Assembly: GCF_000373365.1 (NCBI RefSeq)
Contig: NZ_KB891203.1
Span: 44,437-108,436, forward strand
Direction: 5' to 3'
DNA from: Parafrankia discariae
GTDB taxonomy: Bacteria; Actinomycetota; Actinomycetes; Frankiales; Frankiaceae
Length of the DNA stretch: 64,000 nucleotides
Shown: one piece after another, positions 1-7,865 of the stretch
Layout of the letters: every line of letters begins with the position of its first letter
Position numbering within the stretch: position 1 is the first letter of the stretch
Notes under the pieces: model-generated
Told to the model about the DNA's origin: nothing
What the model saw: only the letters and a program-made list of their open reading frames with translations
Database searches by the model: none
Position numbers and translations under genes: made by a program

Positions 1-1
1 C

Positions 2-1087
2 GTGGCCGCGAACGCCGGCGACTGGGCCGCGGCGCTCGCGCCCCGCCTGCGCAGCCTCGACGACGACCTGGCGCACATCGGCCGCAACCGGGCCGCGATC
101 GTGGCCCGGCTCGAGGGCATGGTGCGGGCCTCGCTGGGCACGCTGCGCTCGGCGCAGCGGCTGTCCCGGCTGCCCGACCGGCTCGGCGACTGGTCCGGCC
201 AGGAGTTCCTGCGCATCACCTTCACCGAGCCGGACCCGGTGGCGCTCACCGACGCGCTCGGCGAGGTGGTGGACGCCGCCGCGCGCGGTTCGGTCACCCC
301 GGGGCCGGCGTCCACGGGTGCCACGACGGGCGCCGCCGCGGGCGGACCTGGCGGGCCCGTTCCGGCCGGGGCCCGCCGGGACGGCATGACGCTGCTGCTG
401 CGCGGCGTGCGCGCCGCGCTCCCCGGCGGGGTGCGGGTCGAGATCCTCAAGCCGGACGCGGTGCTGCGCACCGAACGCGTACGGGTCTCCCAGCTCGGCG
501 ACGTGTTCTCCGGCGGCCAGCAGCTCACCGCGGCGATCATCCTGTACTGCACCATGGCGGCCCTGCGGGCCAACGACCGTGGACGGCTGCGCGCCCGGCA
601 CGCCGGCGTGCTCTTCCTCGACAACCCGATCGGACGGGCCAGCGCCGCCTACCTGCTGGACCTGCAGCTCGCGGTGGCCGACCGGCTCGGGGTGCAGCTG
701 ATCTACACCACCGGCCTGTTCGACACCACCGCACTGAGCGCCTTCACCCTCGTCATCCGGCTGCGCAACGACGCCGACCTGCGGGCGGGGATGAAGTACC
801 TGCGGGTCCAGGAACGGCTGCGCCCGGGGCTGACCCCGCCGGACGTCGCGGCCGGCGGCGCAGCCGGAGTGATCACCGCCAGCCGCCTGTTCCGCCGGAC
901 GGCACCCGGCGCACCGCCCGGGACACCCACCCCGGCCGCGCCGGCCGCGACACCAGTGCCGGCCACGACACCAGTGCCGGCCACGGCATCAGCGCCGACC
1001 GCGACGTCTGCGCCAGCCGCACCGTCAGCGCCGACCGGGGCCGGCCGGGAGGCCGCCGTCGGCACGAACGCCCATAGGGGACCGTGA
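2..1087 (+). CDS. C-terminal part of an SMC/SbcC-like ATPase (partial)
   Basis: Only the C-terminal 361 residues are in the window; the frame is open at the left edge, so the true start lies outside. Residues 169-174 (FSGGQQ) match the ABC-type signature of SMC/SbcC/RecN ATPases, and the hydrophobic strand at 202-210 (GVLFLDNPI) sits where Walker B belongs. Such proteins act on DNA, usually in repair or chromosome handling. The Walker B has Asp-Asn where Asp-Glu is usual, which is odd for an active ATPase. The last 60 residues are Ala/Pro/Thr-rich near-repeats and look like a disordered tail. The ATPase call is fairly safe; the exact family is not. Confidence 0.6.
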   Translation: MAANAGDWAAALAPRLRSLDDDLAHIGRNRAAIVARLEGMVRASLGTLRSAQRLSRLPDRLGDWSGQEFLRITFTEPDPVALTDALGEVVDAAARGSVTPGPASTGATTGAAAGGPGGPVPAGARRDGMTLLLRGVRAALPGGVRVEILKPDAVLRTERVRVSQLGDVFSGGQQLTAAIILYCTMAALRANDRGRLRARHAGVLFLDNPIGRASAAYLLDLQLAVADRLGVQLIYTTGLFDTTALSAFTLVIRLRNDADLRAGMKYLRVQERLRPGLTPPDVAAGGAAGVITASRLFRRTAPGAPPGTPTPAAPAATPVPATTPVPATASAPTATSAPAAPSAPTGAGREAAVGTNAHRGP

Positions 1088-1190
1088 GCATCGGGTCCGC
1101 ACGAAGCCTTGGTCCCGGGCCCGGCGGGTGAGACCATGAGTCGCGCCGTCCGGCACCCCCCGAGCCGGGCGGCGCCGTTAAAGCGTCCGC

Positions 1191-1206
1191 CGGCCGGGCC
1201 CGGCCG
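1191..1206. terminator. GC palindrome between convergent genes
   Basis: A perfect 16-base palindrome (CGGCCGGGCCCGGCCG) lies just beyond the stop of the minus-strand gene at 1214 and about 105 bases after the plus-strand stop at 1087. It could end transcription from the right-hand gene, but there is no U-tract and such GC palindromes are common here. Confidence 0.25.
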
Positions 1207-1213
1207 CCGCCGG

Positions 1214-2272
1214 TCAGCCGGCCGGGCAGGGGCGCACCTCGACGGACCCGTCGGTCGTCGAGCTCCGGCCGTCGAGGTCGGTCGCCACCACGGTGTAGGT
1301 GATCGTTCCCGCCGTCGGCGCCGGCCCGACCGGCCCGGACCAGGTCGACCGGTCGTCCACCGCCGTGACCAGCTGAAGCGGGGTGGTGGTGGCCTGTCCG
1401 TCCGGCGCCCGGGTGCGCACCTCGACGCCGAGGACGCCCGTAGGGTCGACGACCGTGGCGGTCACCGTCGCCTGCGTCGCACCCTGATCACCGGCGCAGC
1501 CGCTGGTGAGGATGGCGGTCGGCGCGGCCGAGACGCCGCTGAGCCCCGGCGCCCCGGAGACCCGCGCGGTGATCCGCAGGTCCCCGCCGCCGGAGCCGTC
1601 GACGGCCGAGACCGGGACGTCCAGGTCGATCGAGCCCGGCGGGGCCGTCGCCCGGTCCAGGGTCACCACCAGCGGTACCTGGGCACCCGGATCGACGACC
1701 TCCTGCCCCGGGACGACGCTCACCCACCCGGGCGTGTCACCGACCCGCACCCGCGCCGGTGACGTCCCGACGCCGAGCAGGTCGACCCTGATCGTCGACT
1801 CCACCTCGCCGAAGTCGACGTCGGTGCGGCTCAGCCCGATCGCCGGCCCGGCCGTCGCGGTCCCGCGCGGACCGTCGGTGCCCGCTCCCGGGCGGGCCGG
1901 CGCGGCCGTGCCTGCCACCTGGGACGGCTCCGGGGCCGCCGAGACCCCGGAACCCTCCGCGGACCCGGACAGCCCGGGCGCCCCGACCGCCCCGACGGGG
2001 ACCGGGCCGCTCGCCGACGGCGACGGAGTCGGCGGGGAGGCGACGGAGGTCGACACGACGATGCTGGTCCGCGCTCCGGCCGGGTCCCGCGTCGCGGACG
2101 GCGGCTCCGACCCGCTGTTGTGGACCAGCAGCAGGGTCGTGACCAGGGCCGCCGCGGCCCCCACCGCGGCCGCGACCCGCCCCCACCGAATGGGGAGGAT
2201 CCGTTTGGAGCGCCCCCAGGGAGAACGGTGCCGGCCGGCGGGACCAATCTCGTCCGCCATCCGTTGTGCCAT
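1214..2272 (-). CDS. Membrane-anchored extracytoplasmic protein with Ig-like region
   Basis: The protein is about 352 residues from the ATG at 2272; an upstream TTG at 2293 is possible, and an ATG at 2260 also fits. A short basic cytoplasmic tail is followed by one membrane segment (roughly residues 33-50, rich in Ala/Val/Leu). Then comes a Ser/Pro/Thr-rich linker and a C-terminal half of beta-rich character (strand-like stretches such as DVDFGEVEST and PLVVTLDRA) that reads like one or two Ig/BACON-type modules. Two Cys near the C-terminal half (in SGCAG and RPCPAG) could form a disulfide outside the cell. No enzyme motif is visible. I do not recognise the family; a cell-surface role is inferred from topology only. 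Confidence 0.5.
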   Translation of the reverse strand: MAQRMADEIGPAGRHRSPWGRSKRILPIRWGRVAAAVGAAAALVTTLLLVHNSGSEPPSATRDPAGARTSIVVSTSVASPPTPSPSASGPVPVGAVGAPGLSGSAEGSGVSAAPEPSQVAGTAAPARPGAGTDGPRGTATAGPAIGLSRTDVDFGEVESTIRVDLLGVGTSPARVRVGDTPGWVSVVPGQEVVDPGAQVPLVVTLDRATAPPGSIDLDVPVSAVDGSGGGDLRITARVSGAPGLSGVSAAPTAILTSGCAGDQGATQATVTATVVDPTGVLGVEVRTRAPDGQATTTPLQLVTAVDDRSTWSGPVGPAPTAGTITYTVVATDLDGRSSTTDGSVEVRPCPAG

Positions 2273-2314
2273 CGGGTCCGAGCGTAGGCCCAAAAGTGGA
2301 TGCAGGACCCTTAT

Positions 2315-2617
2315 TCACTCGTTTCCGTGACGAATTCCCCACCACACCCACCACACCAGCGTCTGGGTGACCAACGCGAACCCGAACAGCAGGTCCTCGA
2401 CCGGCGCGAACACCAGCCGGGGGCCGGCGATCGCGTCCGGGTCGTACACGACGATGTCGAAGCCGGTCAGGATGCCGTTCGTGACGAGCTGGAAGAAGAC
2501 GATGATCGCGTAGGCCGTCCAGAACAGCCGGCGGGTGAGCAGCCGGGTGCGCAGGATCCGCAGATCCAGCAGAACGGTCACGGCGACGCCCACGACGGCC
2601 AGCGCGGTGTAGCTCAT
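2315..2617 (-). CDS. crtYd: Lycopene cyclase domain subunit (CrtYd-like)
   Basis: This 100-residue membrane protein has about three hydrophobic segments and the family signature APVEDLLFGFAL near residues 71-82. It matches the second half of the heterodimeric CrtYc/CrtYd lycopene cyclases, which cyclise the ends of lycopene in the membrane. The ATG at 2617 overlaps the stop of crtYc by 4 bases (ATGA), so the two subunits should be translated together. Short length is normal for this type. No other carotenoid gene is visible nearby, so the substrate must come from a distant locus. Confidence 0.8.
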   Translation of the reverse strand: MSYTALAVVGVAVTVLLDLRILRTRLLTRRLFWTAYAIIVFFQLVTNGILTGFDIVVYDPDAIAGPRLVFAPVEDLLFGFALVTQTLVWWVWWGIRHGNE

Positions 2618-3102
2618 CCCGGCCCACGGGCCCCGTCCGCCGGCTCGCCGTCCACCGACGCGTCGCCTGGACGCCCGCCGTCCGGCCGCCCGTCCTCCGG
2701 CCGCCCGTCCTTCGGGCGCCCGTCCTCCGGGCGCTCGTCGCCCGCGTGCCAGCCGGTCACGGCGCGCACGGCCTCCAGCGCGAGCACGGCGCACACCGGC
2801 ACCGCGACGAAGAACAGGACCTCGTCGAGCGGGAGGCCGCCGGGCAGCAGCACCCCGGTGGTGCGCCGCGGGTCGAACGCCCAGTGGCCGCGGGCGATCG
2901 CGTACAGGTCCCAGCCGACGAAGACGACCAGCACCGGCGCCACCGACAGCAGCAGCCGGCGGGGGCGCGCGTACACCCGCGTCCGCAGCAGGATCTCCAG
3001 CGGCGCCGTGGCCACCAGGCACCCCAGCAGCACCGCCAGGTAGCTGAAGTGGCCCAGGCCGCCGAAGTGACCGGGCCCGCCGAAGTGACCGAGGCCGCTC
3101 AC
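2614..3102 (-). CDS. crtYc: Lycopene cyclase domain subunit (CrtYc-like)
   Basis: The 162-residue protein has the CrtYc pattern: an N-terminal FSYLAVLLGCL segment, then hydrophobic helices, and the signature PLDEVLFFVAVP near residues 91-102. It pairs with crtYd, overlapping by 4 bases. The GTG at 3102 gives an unusual N-terminus with three near-identical GHFGG-type repeats before the first helix. The last 50 residues are a charged hydrophilic tail with repeats of DGRP(E/K/D), encoded by 15-base tandem units. Both ends look like recent repeat expansions. It lies 18 bases downstream of thiE and is probably on the same transcript. Confidence 0.8.
   Translation of the reverse strand: MSGLGHFGGPGHFGGLGHFSYLAVLLGCLVATAPLEILLRTRVYARPRRLLLSVAPVLVVFVGWDLYAIARGHWAFDPRRTTGVLLPGGLPLDEVLFFVAVPVCAVLALEAVRAVTGWHAGDERPEDGRPKDGRPEDGRPDGGRPGDASVDGEPADGARGPG
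2681..2736. repeat. 15-base tandem repeats in the crtYc tail
   Basis: Near-identical 15-base units (core CGCCCGTCCTCCGG on the plus strand) repeat about three and a half times and encode the hydrophilic DGRPEDGRPKDGRP tail of the CrtYc-like protein. Confidence 0.7.
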
Positions 3103-3120
3103 CGCGGACGCCCTCCCCGG

Positions 3121-3846
3121 TCAGGCCGAGCGCAGGCGTTCGGCGAGCGCGGTGGCGGCGGTTCCCGGATCGGCGGCCTCGGTGATGCCCCGCACCACGA
3201 CGACCCGGCGCGCCCCGGTCTCCAGGACGGCGTCGAGAGTCCGCGCGTCCACGCCGCCGGTGACGAACCAGGGCTTGGCCCCCGGCTCGAACGGCGGGGC
3301 GTGCCGCGCGGCGAGCCGCGGCAGGCCCATCCCGACCGGCGGGCGGCCCTCCTTGGTCGGCGTGGCGTGCACCGGGCCGACGCACACGTAGTCGACGTCC
3401 GGGTCGGCGAGCGCGACCAGGAACTGCTCGGGGTCGTGCGTGGACAGCCCGATCAGCACGTCCGGCCCGACGATGGTCCGCGCCAGCCGCGGCGGGATGT
3501 CGTCCTGCCCCACGTGCAGGATGTCGACCCCCGCGAAGGCGGCGACGTCGGCCCGGTCGTTGGCGCTGACCAGAGCGCCGACCCGGGCCGCGGCCTCCCG
3601 CATCCGGGCCAGCCCGGCGAGCTCCTCGCGCCACTCCAGCCCCTTCTCCCGAAGCTGGACGAGGTCGACGGCGGGCACGCCCGGACCACCGAGCACCTCC
3701 TCGAGGAAGCTTCCCTCGTCACCACGACGGGCGGTGCACAGGTAGAGGCGGGCGTCGAGGAGACGGGCCAGCCGACACGCGCGCAACGACTCGGTCTCCG
3801 GGAGCGGCTCGGCCCCCCGTGACGACTCAGCCCCCGGCGACGGCAC
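3121..3846 (-). CDS. thiE: Thiamine phosphate synthase ThiE
   Basis: ThiE joins the pyrimidine (HMP-PP) and thiazole phosphate units to give thiamine phosphate in the cytoplasm. From the GTG at 3846 the protein is 241 residues, close to family length. Visible features are the opening strand ARLYLCTAR, VDLVQLREKG, SANDRADVA, HVGQDDIPP, the phosphate-binding CVGPVHATPTK, and FVTGGV, in the TIM-barrel order expected of ThiE. The start overlaps the end of thiS by 20 bases; a TTG further in (near SLRACR) is an alternative. It lies in a minus-strand run with thiS upstream and crtYc downstream. The family call is secure. Confidence 0.92.
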   Translation of the reverse strand: MPSPGAESSRGAEPLPETESLRACRLARLLDARLYLCTARRGDEGSFLEEVLGGPGVPAVDLVQLREKGLEWREELAGLARMREAAARVGALVSANDRADVAAFAGVDILHVGQDDIPPRLARTIVGPDVLIGLSTHDPEQFLVALADPDVDYVCVGPVHATPTKEGRPPVGMGLPRLAARHAPPFEPGAKPWFVTGGVDARTLDAVLETGARRVVVVRGITEAADPGTAATALAERLRSA

Positions 3847-4114
3847 GGACGATCTCCAGGGTGTCGCCGTCGGCCAGCTGGACCGCGGGCATCTCCGAGG
3901 GAGTGAGCGCGGTGCCGCGCAGCTCCACGACCACCGAGCCGGGCCGCAGCCCGAGCTGGACGAGCAGGTCCGGCAGGGCCAGCCCGGCGGGCACCTCCCG
4001 CGGCTGCCCGTTGACGACGATGCGCGCACCGCCCGGGCCACCGGCCGGGGCGGTGCTGACGGCTGCGGGTCCCGGGGACGGATCGAGCTCCGCCCGGTTC
4101 GGACGATCGGCCAT
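3827..4114 (-). CDS. thiS: Sulfur carrier protein ThiS
   Basis: ThiS carries sulfur as a C-terminal thiocarboxylate to ThiG for thiazole formation. The protein is 95 residues and ends in the required Gly-Gly (VAGG). The core ubiquitin-like fold begins near residue 31 (RIVVNGQPREVPAG), with the typical DLLVQLGL and LADGDTLEIV stretches. The first 30 residues are an extra Pro/Ala-rich extension compared with the usual 66-70-residue protein, so a later start cannot be excluded, although ATG at 4114 is the only clear one. It overlaps thiE and lies 60 bases after the Rv2175c-like gene. Confidence 0.9.
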   Translation of the reverse strand: MADRPNRAELDPSPGPAAVSTAPAGGPGGARIVVNGQPREVPAGLALPDLLVQLGLRPGSVVVELRGTALTPSEMPAVQLADGDTLEIVRAVAGG

Positions 4115-4174
4115 GCACCCGACCCTACGGGAGCGGACGCCCCTGGCCGGGCGGGTTCGGCCGGGCGGCCCGGT

Positions 4175-4498
4175 TCAGAACCCCAGCGCCTGCGCGCGCC
4201 GCCTCACTTCTTTGCCGCGGTTCTCGGCCAGCGCCGCGACCGGGGTGCCCGGCAGGCTCGGATCCTCCCGGAACAGCCAGTCGAGGGCCTCGTCGTCGTC
4301 GTAGCCGGCGTCGAAGAGCAGCGTGAGCAGTCCGGGCAGGCCCTTGACCACCGCGCCGTCCTGGATGAACGCCGCGGGCACCTTGAGCACGCCGTCCACC
4401 CGCCGGGCCAGAAGGGTGCGGTCACGCACCATCTGGCGCACCCGGGTGACGGGCACTCCCAGACTCTCGGCCACGTCGGGCACGTTCAGCCAATCCAT
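4175..4498 (-). CDS. Rv2175c-type winged-helix DNA-binding protein
   Basis: This 107-residue protein starts at the ATG at 4498 directly with a DNA-binding helix-turn-helix (VPDVAESLGVPVTRVRQMVRD, split over residues 6-26). A C-terminal helical domain follows, with the family-typical VVKGLPGLLTLLFDAGYDDDEALDWLF and a RRRAQALGF-like end. Rv2175c of M. tuberculosis is a DNA-binding substrate of the kinase PknL and lies next to it. Here the kinase gene is 5.8 kb away, with thiamine and oxidoreductase genes between. The N-terminal tail that carries the phosphorylated Thr in M. tuberculosis is absent. The target promoters are unknown. Confidence 0.75.
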   Translation of the reverse strand: MDWLNVPDVAESLGVPVTRVRQMVRDRTLLARRVDGVLKVPAAFIQDGAVVKGLPGLLTLLFDAGYDDDEALDWLFREDPSLPGTPVAALAENRGKEVRRRAQALGF

Positions 4499-4529
4499 GG
4501 TCAAGAGTAAACACCTTGCGGCGGGTTGG

Positions 4530-6161
4530 TCAGGCGGGCGCCATCTGCGCGCCGCCGGCGGCCGCCGACCTGCGGGCCGCCTCGAGCACCGCGACCAGCC
4601 GGCGGGCGTCCTCCGGCCGGTGCTCAGCCAGTGGCCAGCCCGCGACCAGGCAGTCCGCGAGCTCGCGGTGGAACCTGGTGGCGTCGTGCGGCCCGGTGGG
4701 CAGCGCGGTGCGCGTCCCGTCGTGGGCGAGCACTCGCGGTGACCGCCGGTGCCACTGGTCGCCGGCACCGGCACCGGCACCGCTGCCGTCGTCGCCACGC
4801 GTGCCGCCGCCGGACCGAGCACCACCACCGGCACGGCCGCCGTCGCCGGCACGGGCGAGCAGCGAGCCGGTGCTGCCGAGCACCTGGGTGCCGGGCCGCC
4901 CGGCGGCGGCCACGTCCGAGATCGTCACCTGGGCCTCGCAGCCGCCGGCGAAGTGCAGCAGCACCCGGGCGTGGTCGGCGTTCGTGACGTGGTGCCACAC
5001 CCGCTTGTGCCCGGCGGCGCTGACCCACTCGACCTGGTCGTCGACGAGGTCGAGGACCCGGTCGAGCTGCGCCGCGCCCCGGTCGAAGATCAGCCCGCCG
5101 CTGATCCGCTCGTCGTCGTGCCAGGTGCCGGCGGGCCGGCGCAGGCCACCGGAGAAGATCTCGATCCACATCACCTCGCCGACGTCACCGCGGCGCACGG
5201 CCGTGCGCATCGCCCGGTGACCGGGGTCGTCCCGGCCGTCGGGGTAGACGGCGAGCAGCAGCGAGCGGCTGTCCGCGAGCTCGGTCAGCTCGTCCACCTC
5301 ATGGGTCGACAGGCACATCGGCGCGTGCACGACCACCTGCTTGCCGGCCTCGAGCGCGCGGCGGGCCCACTCGACGTGGGTGTGCGTGGGGGTCGCGACG
5401 ATCACCAGGTTGAGCTCGGGATCGTTGACCAGGTCGTCGGGGTCGTCGACGCGCCGGGCCGGGCGGTCGGTGTCCCGGCTGGGCGGGCGGGCCATCCCGC
5501 CGTCGCAGAGGGCGGCCAGCTCCAGGCCCTCGACGGCGTCGACGGCGTCGATGTGCACGCCGAAGACGTCGGGCGCGCCGATGAGCCCGACCTTGACCGG
5601 CGCGGCGTCGGTCACGCCGAGCGCGTGGCGCAGCCAGCGGCCGACGAGCCGCTGGTAGCGGGGGTCGGCGAGCAGTTCCTCCCCCGCCCCGAGGGTGAAG
5701 ATGCCCAGGCCGGTGGACGGCCGCCAGGTGCAGATCGGGTGCTCGCCCATCTCATGGCGCACCATCAGCAGCCGCTCGACGTCCTCGGCCACCTTCTCCG
5801 GGACGACCCAGGACTCCCGGGGCCGGAAGTCCCCGAGGCGGGCGGCCACGGCGGCGCCGTCCGGCCCGGGGATCAGCGGCAGGTCGTAGGGGGGTGTCAC
5901 CCGGCCGGGGGTGAGCCCGGAGGCGTCGATGAGCGGGCTGTCCGGCGACAGCGACCGGACGGTCGGCCCGGCCAGCAGGACCGGCACGGACTGCCGGGCC
6001 CGATCGAGCAGCTCCTGCTCGACGTGGTCGAGCGGGCGGTCGATGAGGACGAGCAGCGCGTCGGCCGAGCGGGCCGACGTCGGCCCGAGCCCGGCGGCCC
6101 GTAGATGATCACCGAGCGCATTCACGCCGGGAAGGTTCGACACCAGGTGAATGCGTGGCAC
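4530..6161 (-). CDS. Two-domain Gfo/Idh/MocA-family oxidoreductase
   Basis: The 543-residue protein has two parts. Residues about 190-440 are a Gfo/Idh/MocA oxidoreductase: a Rossmann start (VKVGLIGAPDVFG; the usual GxGxxG is degenerate), the VIVATPTHTHVEWARRAL region and the EAGKQVVVHAP strand, where the motif's usual Glu-Lys-Pro is His-Ala-Pro. Residues 1-185 form a separate domain (SNLPGV, ADALLVLID, RHEMGEHPICTWRP, GEELLADPRYQRLVGRWL) that resembles ThuA-type folds of trehalose or sugar utilisation proteins. A Gly/Ala/Asp-rich insertion breaks the C-terminal half near residue 460. Start is GTG at 6161. The substrate is unknown; a sugar or inositol derivative is typical of the family. Confidence 0.7.
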   Translation of the reverse strand: MPRIHLVSNLPGVNALGDHLRAAGLGPTSARSADALLVLIDRPLDHVEQELLDRARQSVPVLLAGPTVRSLSPDSPLIDASGLTPGRVTPPYDLPLIPGPDGAAVAARLGDFRPRESWVVPEKVAEDVERLLMVRHEMGEHPICTWRPSTGLGIFTLGAGEELLADPRYQRLVGRWLRHALGVTDAAPVKVGLIGAPDVFGVHIDAVDAVEGLELAALCDGGMARPPSRDTDRPARRVDDPDDLVNDPELNLVIVATPTHTHVEWARRALEAGKQVVVHAPMCLSTHEVDELTELADSRSLLLAVYPDGRDDPGHRAMRTAVRRGDVGEVMWIEIFSGGLRRPAGTWHDDERISGGLIFDRGAAQLDRVLDLVDDQVEWVSAAGHKRVWHHVTNADHARVLLHFAGGCEAQVTISDVAAAGRPGTQVLGSTGSLLARAGDGGRAGGGARSGGGTRGDDGSGAGAGAGDQWHRRSPRVLAHDGTRTALPTGPHDATRFHRELADCLVAGWPLAEHRPEDARRLVAVLEAARRSAAAGGAQMAPA

Positions 6162-6411
6162 GGGGGCACTTTAGTAAGAATCCACCCGGACGGGAACAGT
6201 GGGTTCACGGCACGCGAGCGAGCCACGAATCCCACGACGGAACGTCCGCAAAAATGTCACGGAAAGTGATCAAAAGCGGGTGCGACGGAAGCCGCCGACC
6301 GCGCCACGGCGATCCGCGGCGCCGCGGCCGACGGTGTCCCGGCCGGCAGTGCCGTGGTCCGCAGTGCCGTGGTCCGCGGTCCCGCGATCCGCGGCCGGCG
6401 GTGTCGCGTCC

Positions 6412-7704
6412 TCAGACCGGCTGGGCGGGCTGGAGCTCCTTCAGCGCGACCGCGGGGTCCGCGAACCGCTCGGCGTCGGGCGCCGCGCCGGTGAGCAGCA
6501 TCCGCCGGCCGGCGACCATGTCCAGCGGGCGGGCCACGGTCACCAGGGCGACCAGCTCGCCGTCCGGGGCGAACCAGCCAGCCGACCAGCCCGGCGCCCG
6601 CTTCACGCCCTCCGGGGCGACGGCGGTCGGGTCGCCCCGCAAAACCAGCGTGCTGTCCGCGCCGGGCATGCCGGCGAACTGGATCATGCGCCCGAACTGC
6701 TGCGACCAGAAGTAGGGGACGGGATCGTAGATCTCGGCCGGCGCACCGGCCGGGTCATCGGCCCGGGCCGGCCCGGCACCGCCGGCGAGGGAACGCAGCA
6801 GCGTGGCGACGGCGACCCGCGGAGACTCCTGGGCGCACTCCCAGTGCTCGACGCGCAACCGGCGGTCGTAGCGCCGGGACCACCACGCGGCGCAGTCCCC
6901 CACCGCGACGACCGAATCCGGCCGGTAGCCGTTGGCCGTGGCCGGCACACCGGTGCCGGGCACCGCCGACAGCCGTTCGTCGACGACGACGCCGCGGTCC
7001 AGCGGCAGGCCCGACGACTCGAGCCAGGCCACGTCCGGACGAACGCCGACGCCGACGACCACCACGTCGGCGGGCACGAACTCGCCGCCGGCCAGCGCGA
7101 GCCCGTCCGCCCGGATCTCGTCGACCGCGACACCGAGCCGCAGGTCGATCCCCGCCTTGGCGTACCAGGGCACCGTGTACCCGCCGATCTCGGCTCCCAG
7201 CGCGAGCAGCGGCGCGGAGCCGGCCTCGACGACCGTCACGTCCACGCCGGCGGCCGCCGCGTGCGTGGCGACCTCGGCGCCGATCCAGCCCGCGCCGACG
7301 ATGGCCAGCCGGGCGCCCGGGGTCAGTGCCGCGCGCAGCGCGAGGGCGTCGTCGATGGTGCGCAGCACCCGCTGCGTGCCGGGGCCGGGCAGCCGCACCG
7401 GGGCGGCGCCGGTGGCGAGCACCAGCCCGTCGAACTCGACGGTGCCGCCGTCGGTCTCCAGCACACCCGGGCGCAGCCCGGTCGCGCGCCGGCCGAGCAG
7501 CAGCTCCACGCCGTCGAGGTCGACGGGCAGCGTGGTGTCGTCCGTCCGCCCCGACAGCACCGCCTTCGACAGCGGCGGCCGGTCGTACGGCCGGTGTTCC
7601 TCAGCGCCTACCAGAGTGATGGCGCCGGCGAAGCCCTGCGCGCGGAGCTCGACGACCGCCCGCCCTCCGGCCAGCCCGCCACCGACGACGACGACACGGT
7701 CCAT
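6412..7704 (-). CDS. FAD-dependent pyridine nucleotide-disulfide-type oxidoreductase
   Basis: The 430-residue flavoprotein (ATG at 7704) resembles ferredoxin/rubredoxin reductases. It has an N-terminal FAD-binding VVVVGGGLAGGRAVVEL (residues 3-19), the DRPPLSKAVL stretch typical of this group, an LVLATGAAP linker, an NAD(P)H-binding LAIVGAGWIGAEVATHAA, and a second FAD contact (VVAVGDCA). A C-terminal reductase-type domain (FWSQQFGRMIQFAG) follows. There is no redox CxxxxC, so it is not a glutathione- or lipoamide-type reductase. It would pass electrons from NAD(P)H to a ferredoxin-like partner. It is not the glycine oxidase ThiO, despite lying between thiamine genes. Confidence 0.8.
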   Translation of the reverse strand: MDRVVVVGGGLAGGRAVVELRAQGFAGAITLVGAEEHRPYDRPPLSKAVLSGRTDDTTLPVDLDGVELLLGRRATGLRPGVLETDGGTVEFDGLVLATGAAPVRLPGPGTQRVLRTIDDALALRAALTPGARLAIVGAGWIGAEVATHAAAAGVDVTVVEAGSAPLLALGAEIGGYTVPWYAKAGIDLRLGVAVDEIRADGLALAGGEFVPADVVVVGVGVRPDVAWLESSGLPLDRGVVVDERLSAVPGTGVPATANGYRPDSVVAVGDCAAWWSRRYDRRLRVEHWECAQESPRVAVATLLRSLAGGAGPARADDPAGAPAEIYDPVPYFWSQQFGRMIQFAGMPGADSTLVLRGDPTAVAPEGVKRAPGWSAGWFAPDGELVALVTVARPLDMVAGRRMLLTGAAPDAERFADPAVALKELQPAQPV

Positions 7705-7865
7705 CAGACCACCCGCTCCATGGAGCCAGAGGGTACTGGGGCGGTCCGTTCCGCGTCGCCCGCGAGTAGCGCTGCCCACAACGGCGCGCGGCGCGGGCCC
7801 CGCCGGACGGATCGTCTTCGGCCGGCCCCGCCCGTCGCCCGGGGCCGGGTGGGGATGACGGGCGG

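Noticed and set aside
6412..7704. Flavoprotein between thiamine genes as ThiO glycine oxidase
   Set aside because: The two nucleotide-binding sites and the RPPLSK region fit ferredoxin-type reductases, not the D-amino-acid-oxidase fold of ThiO.
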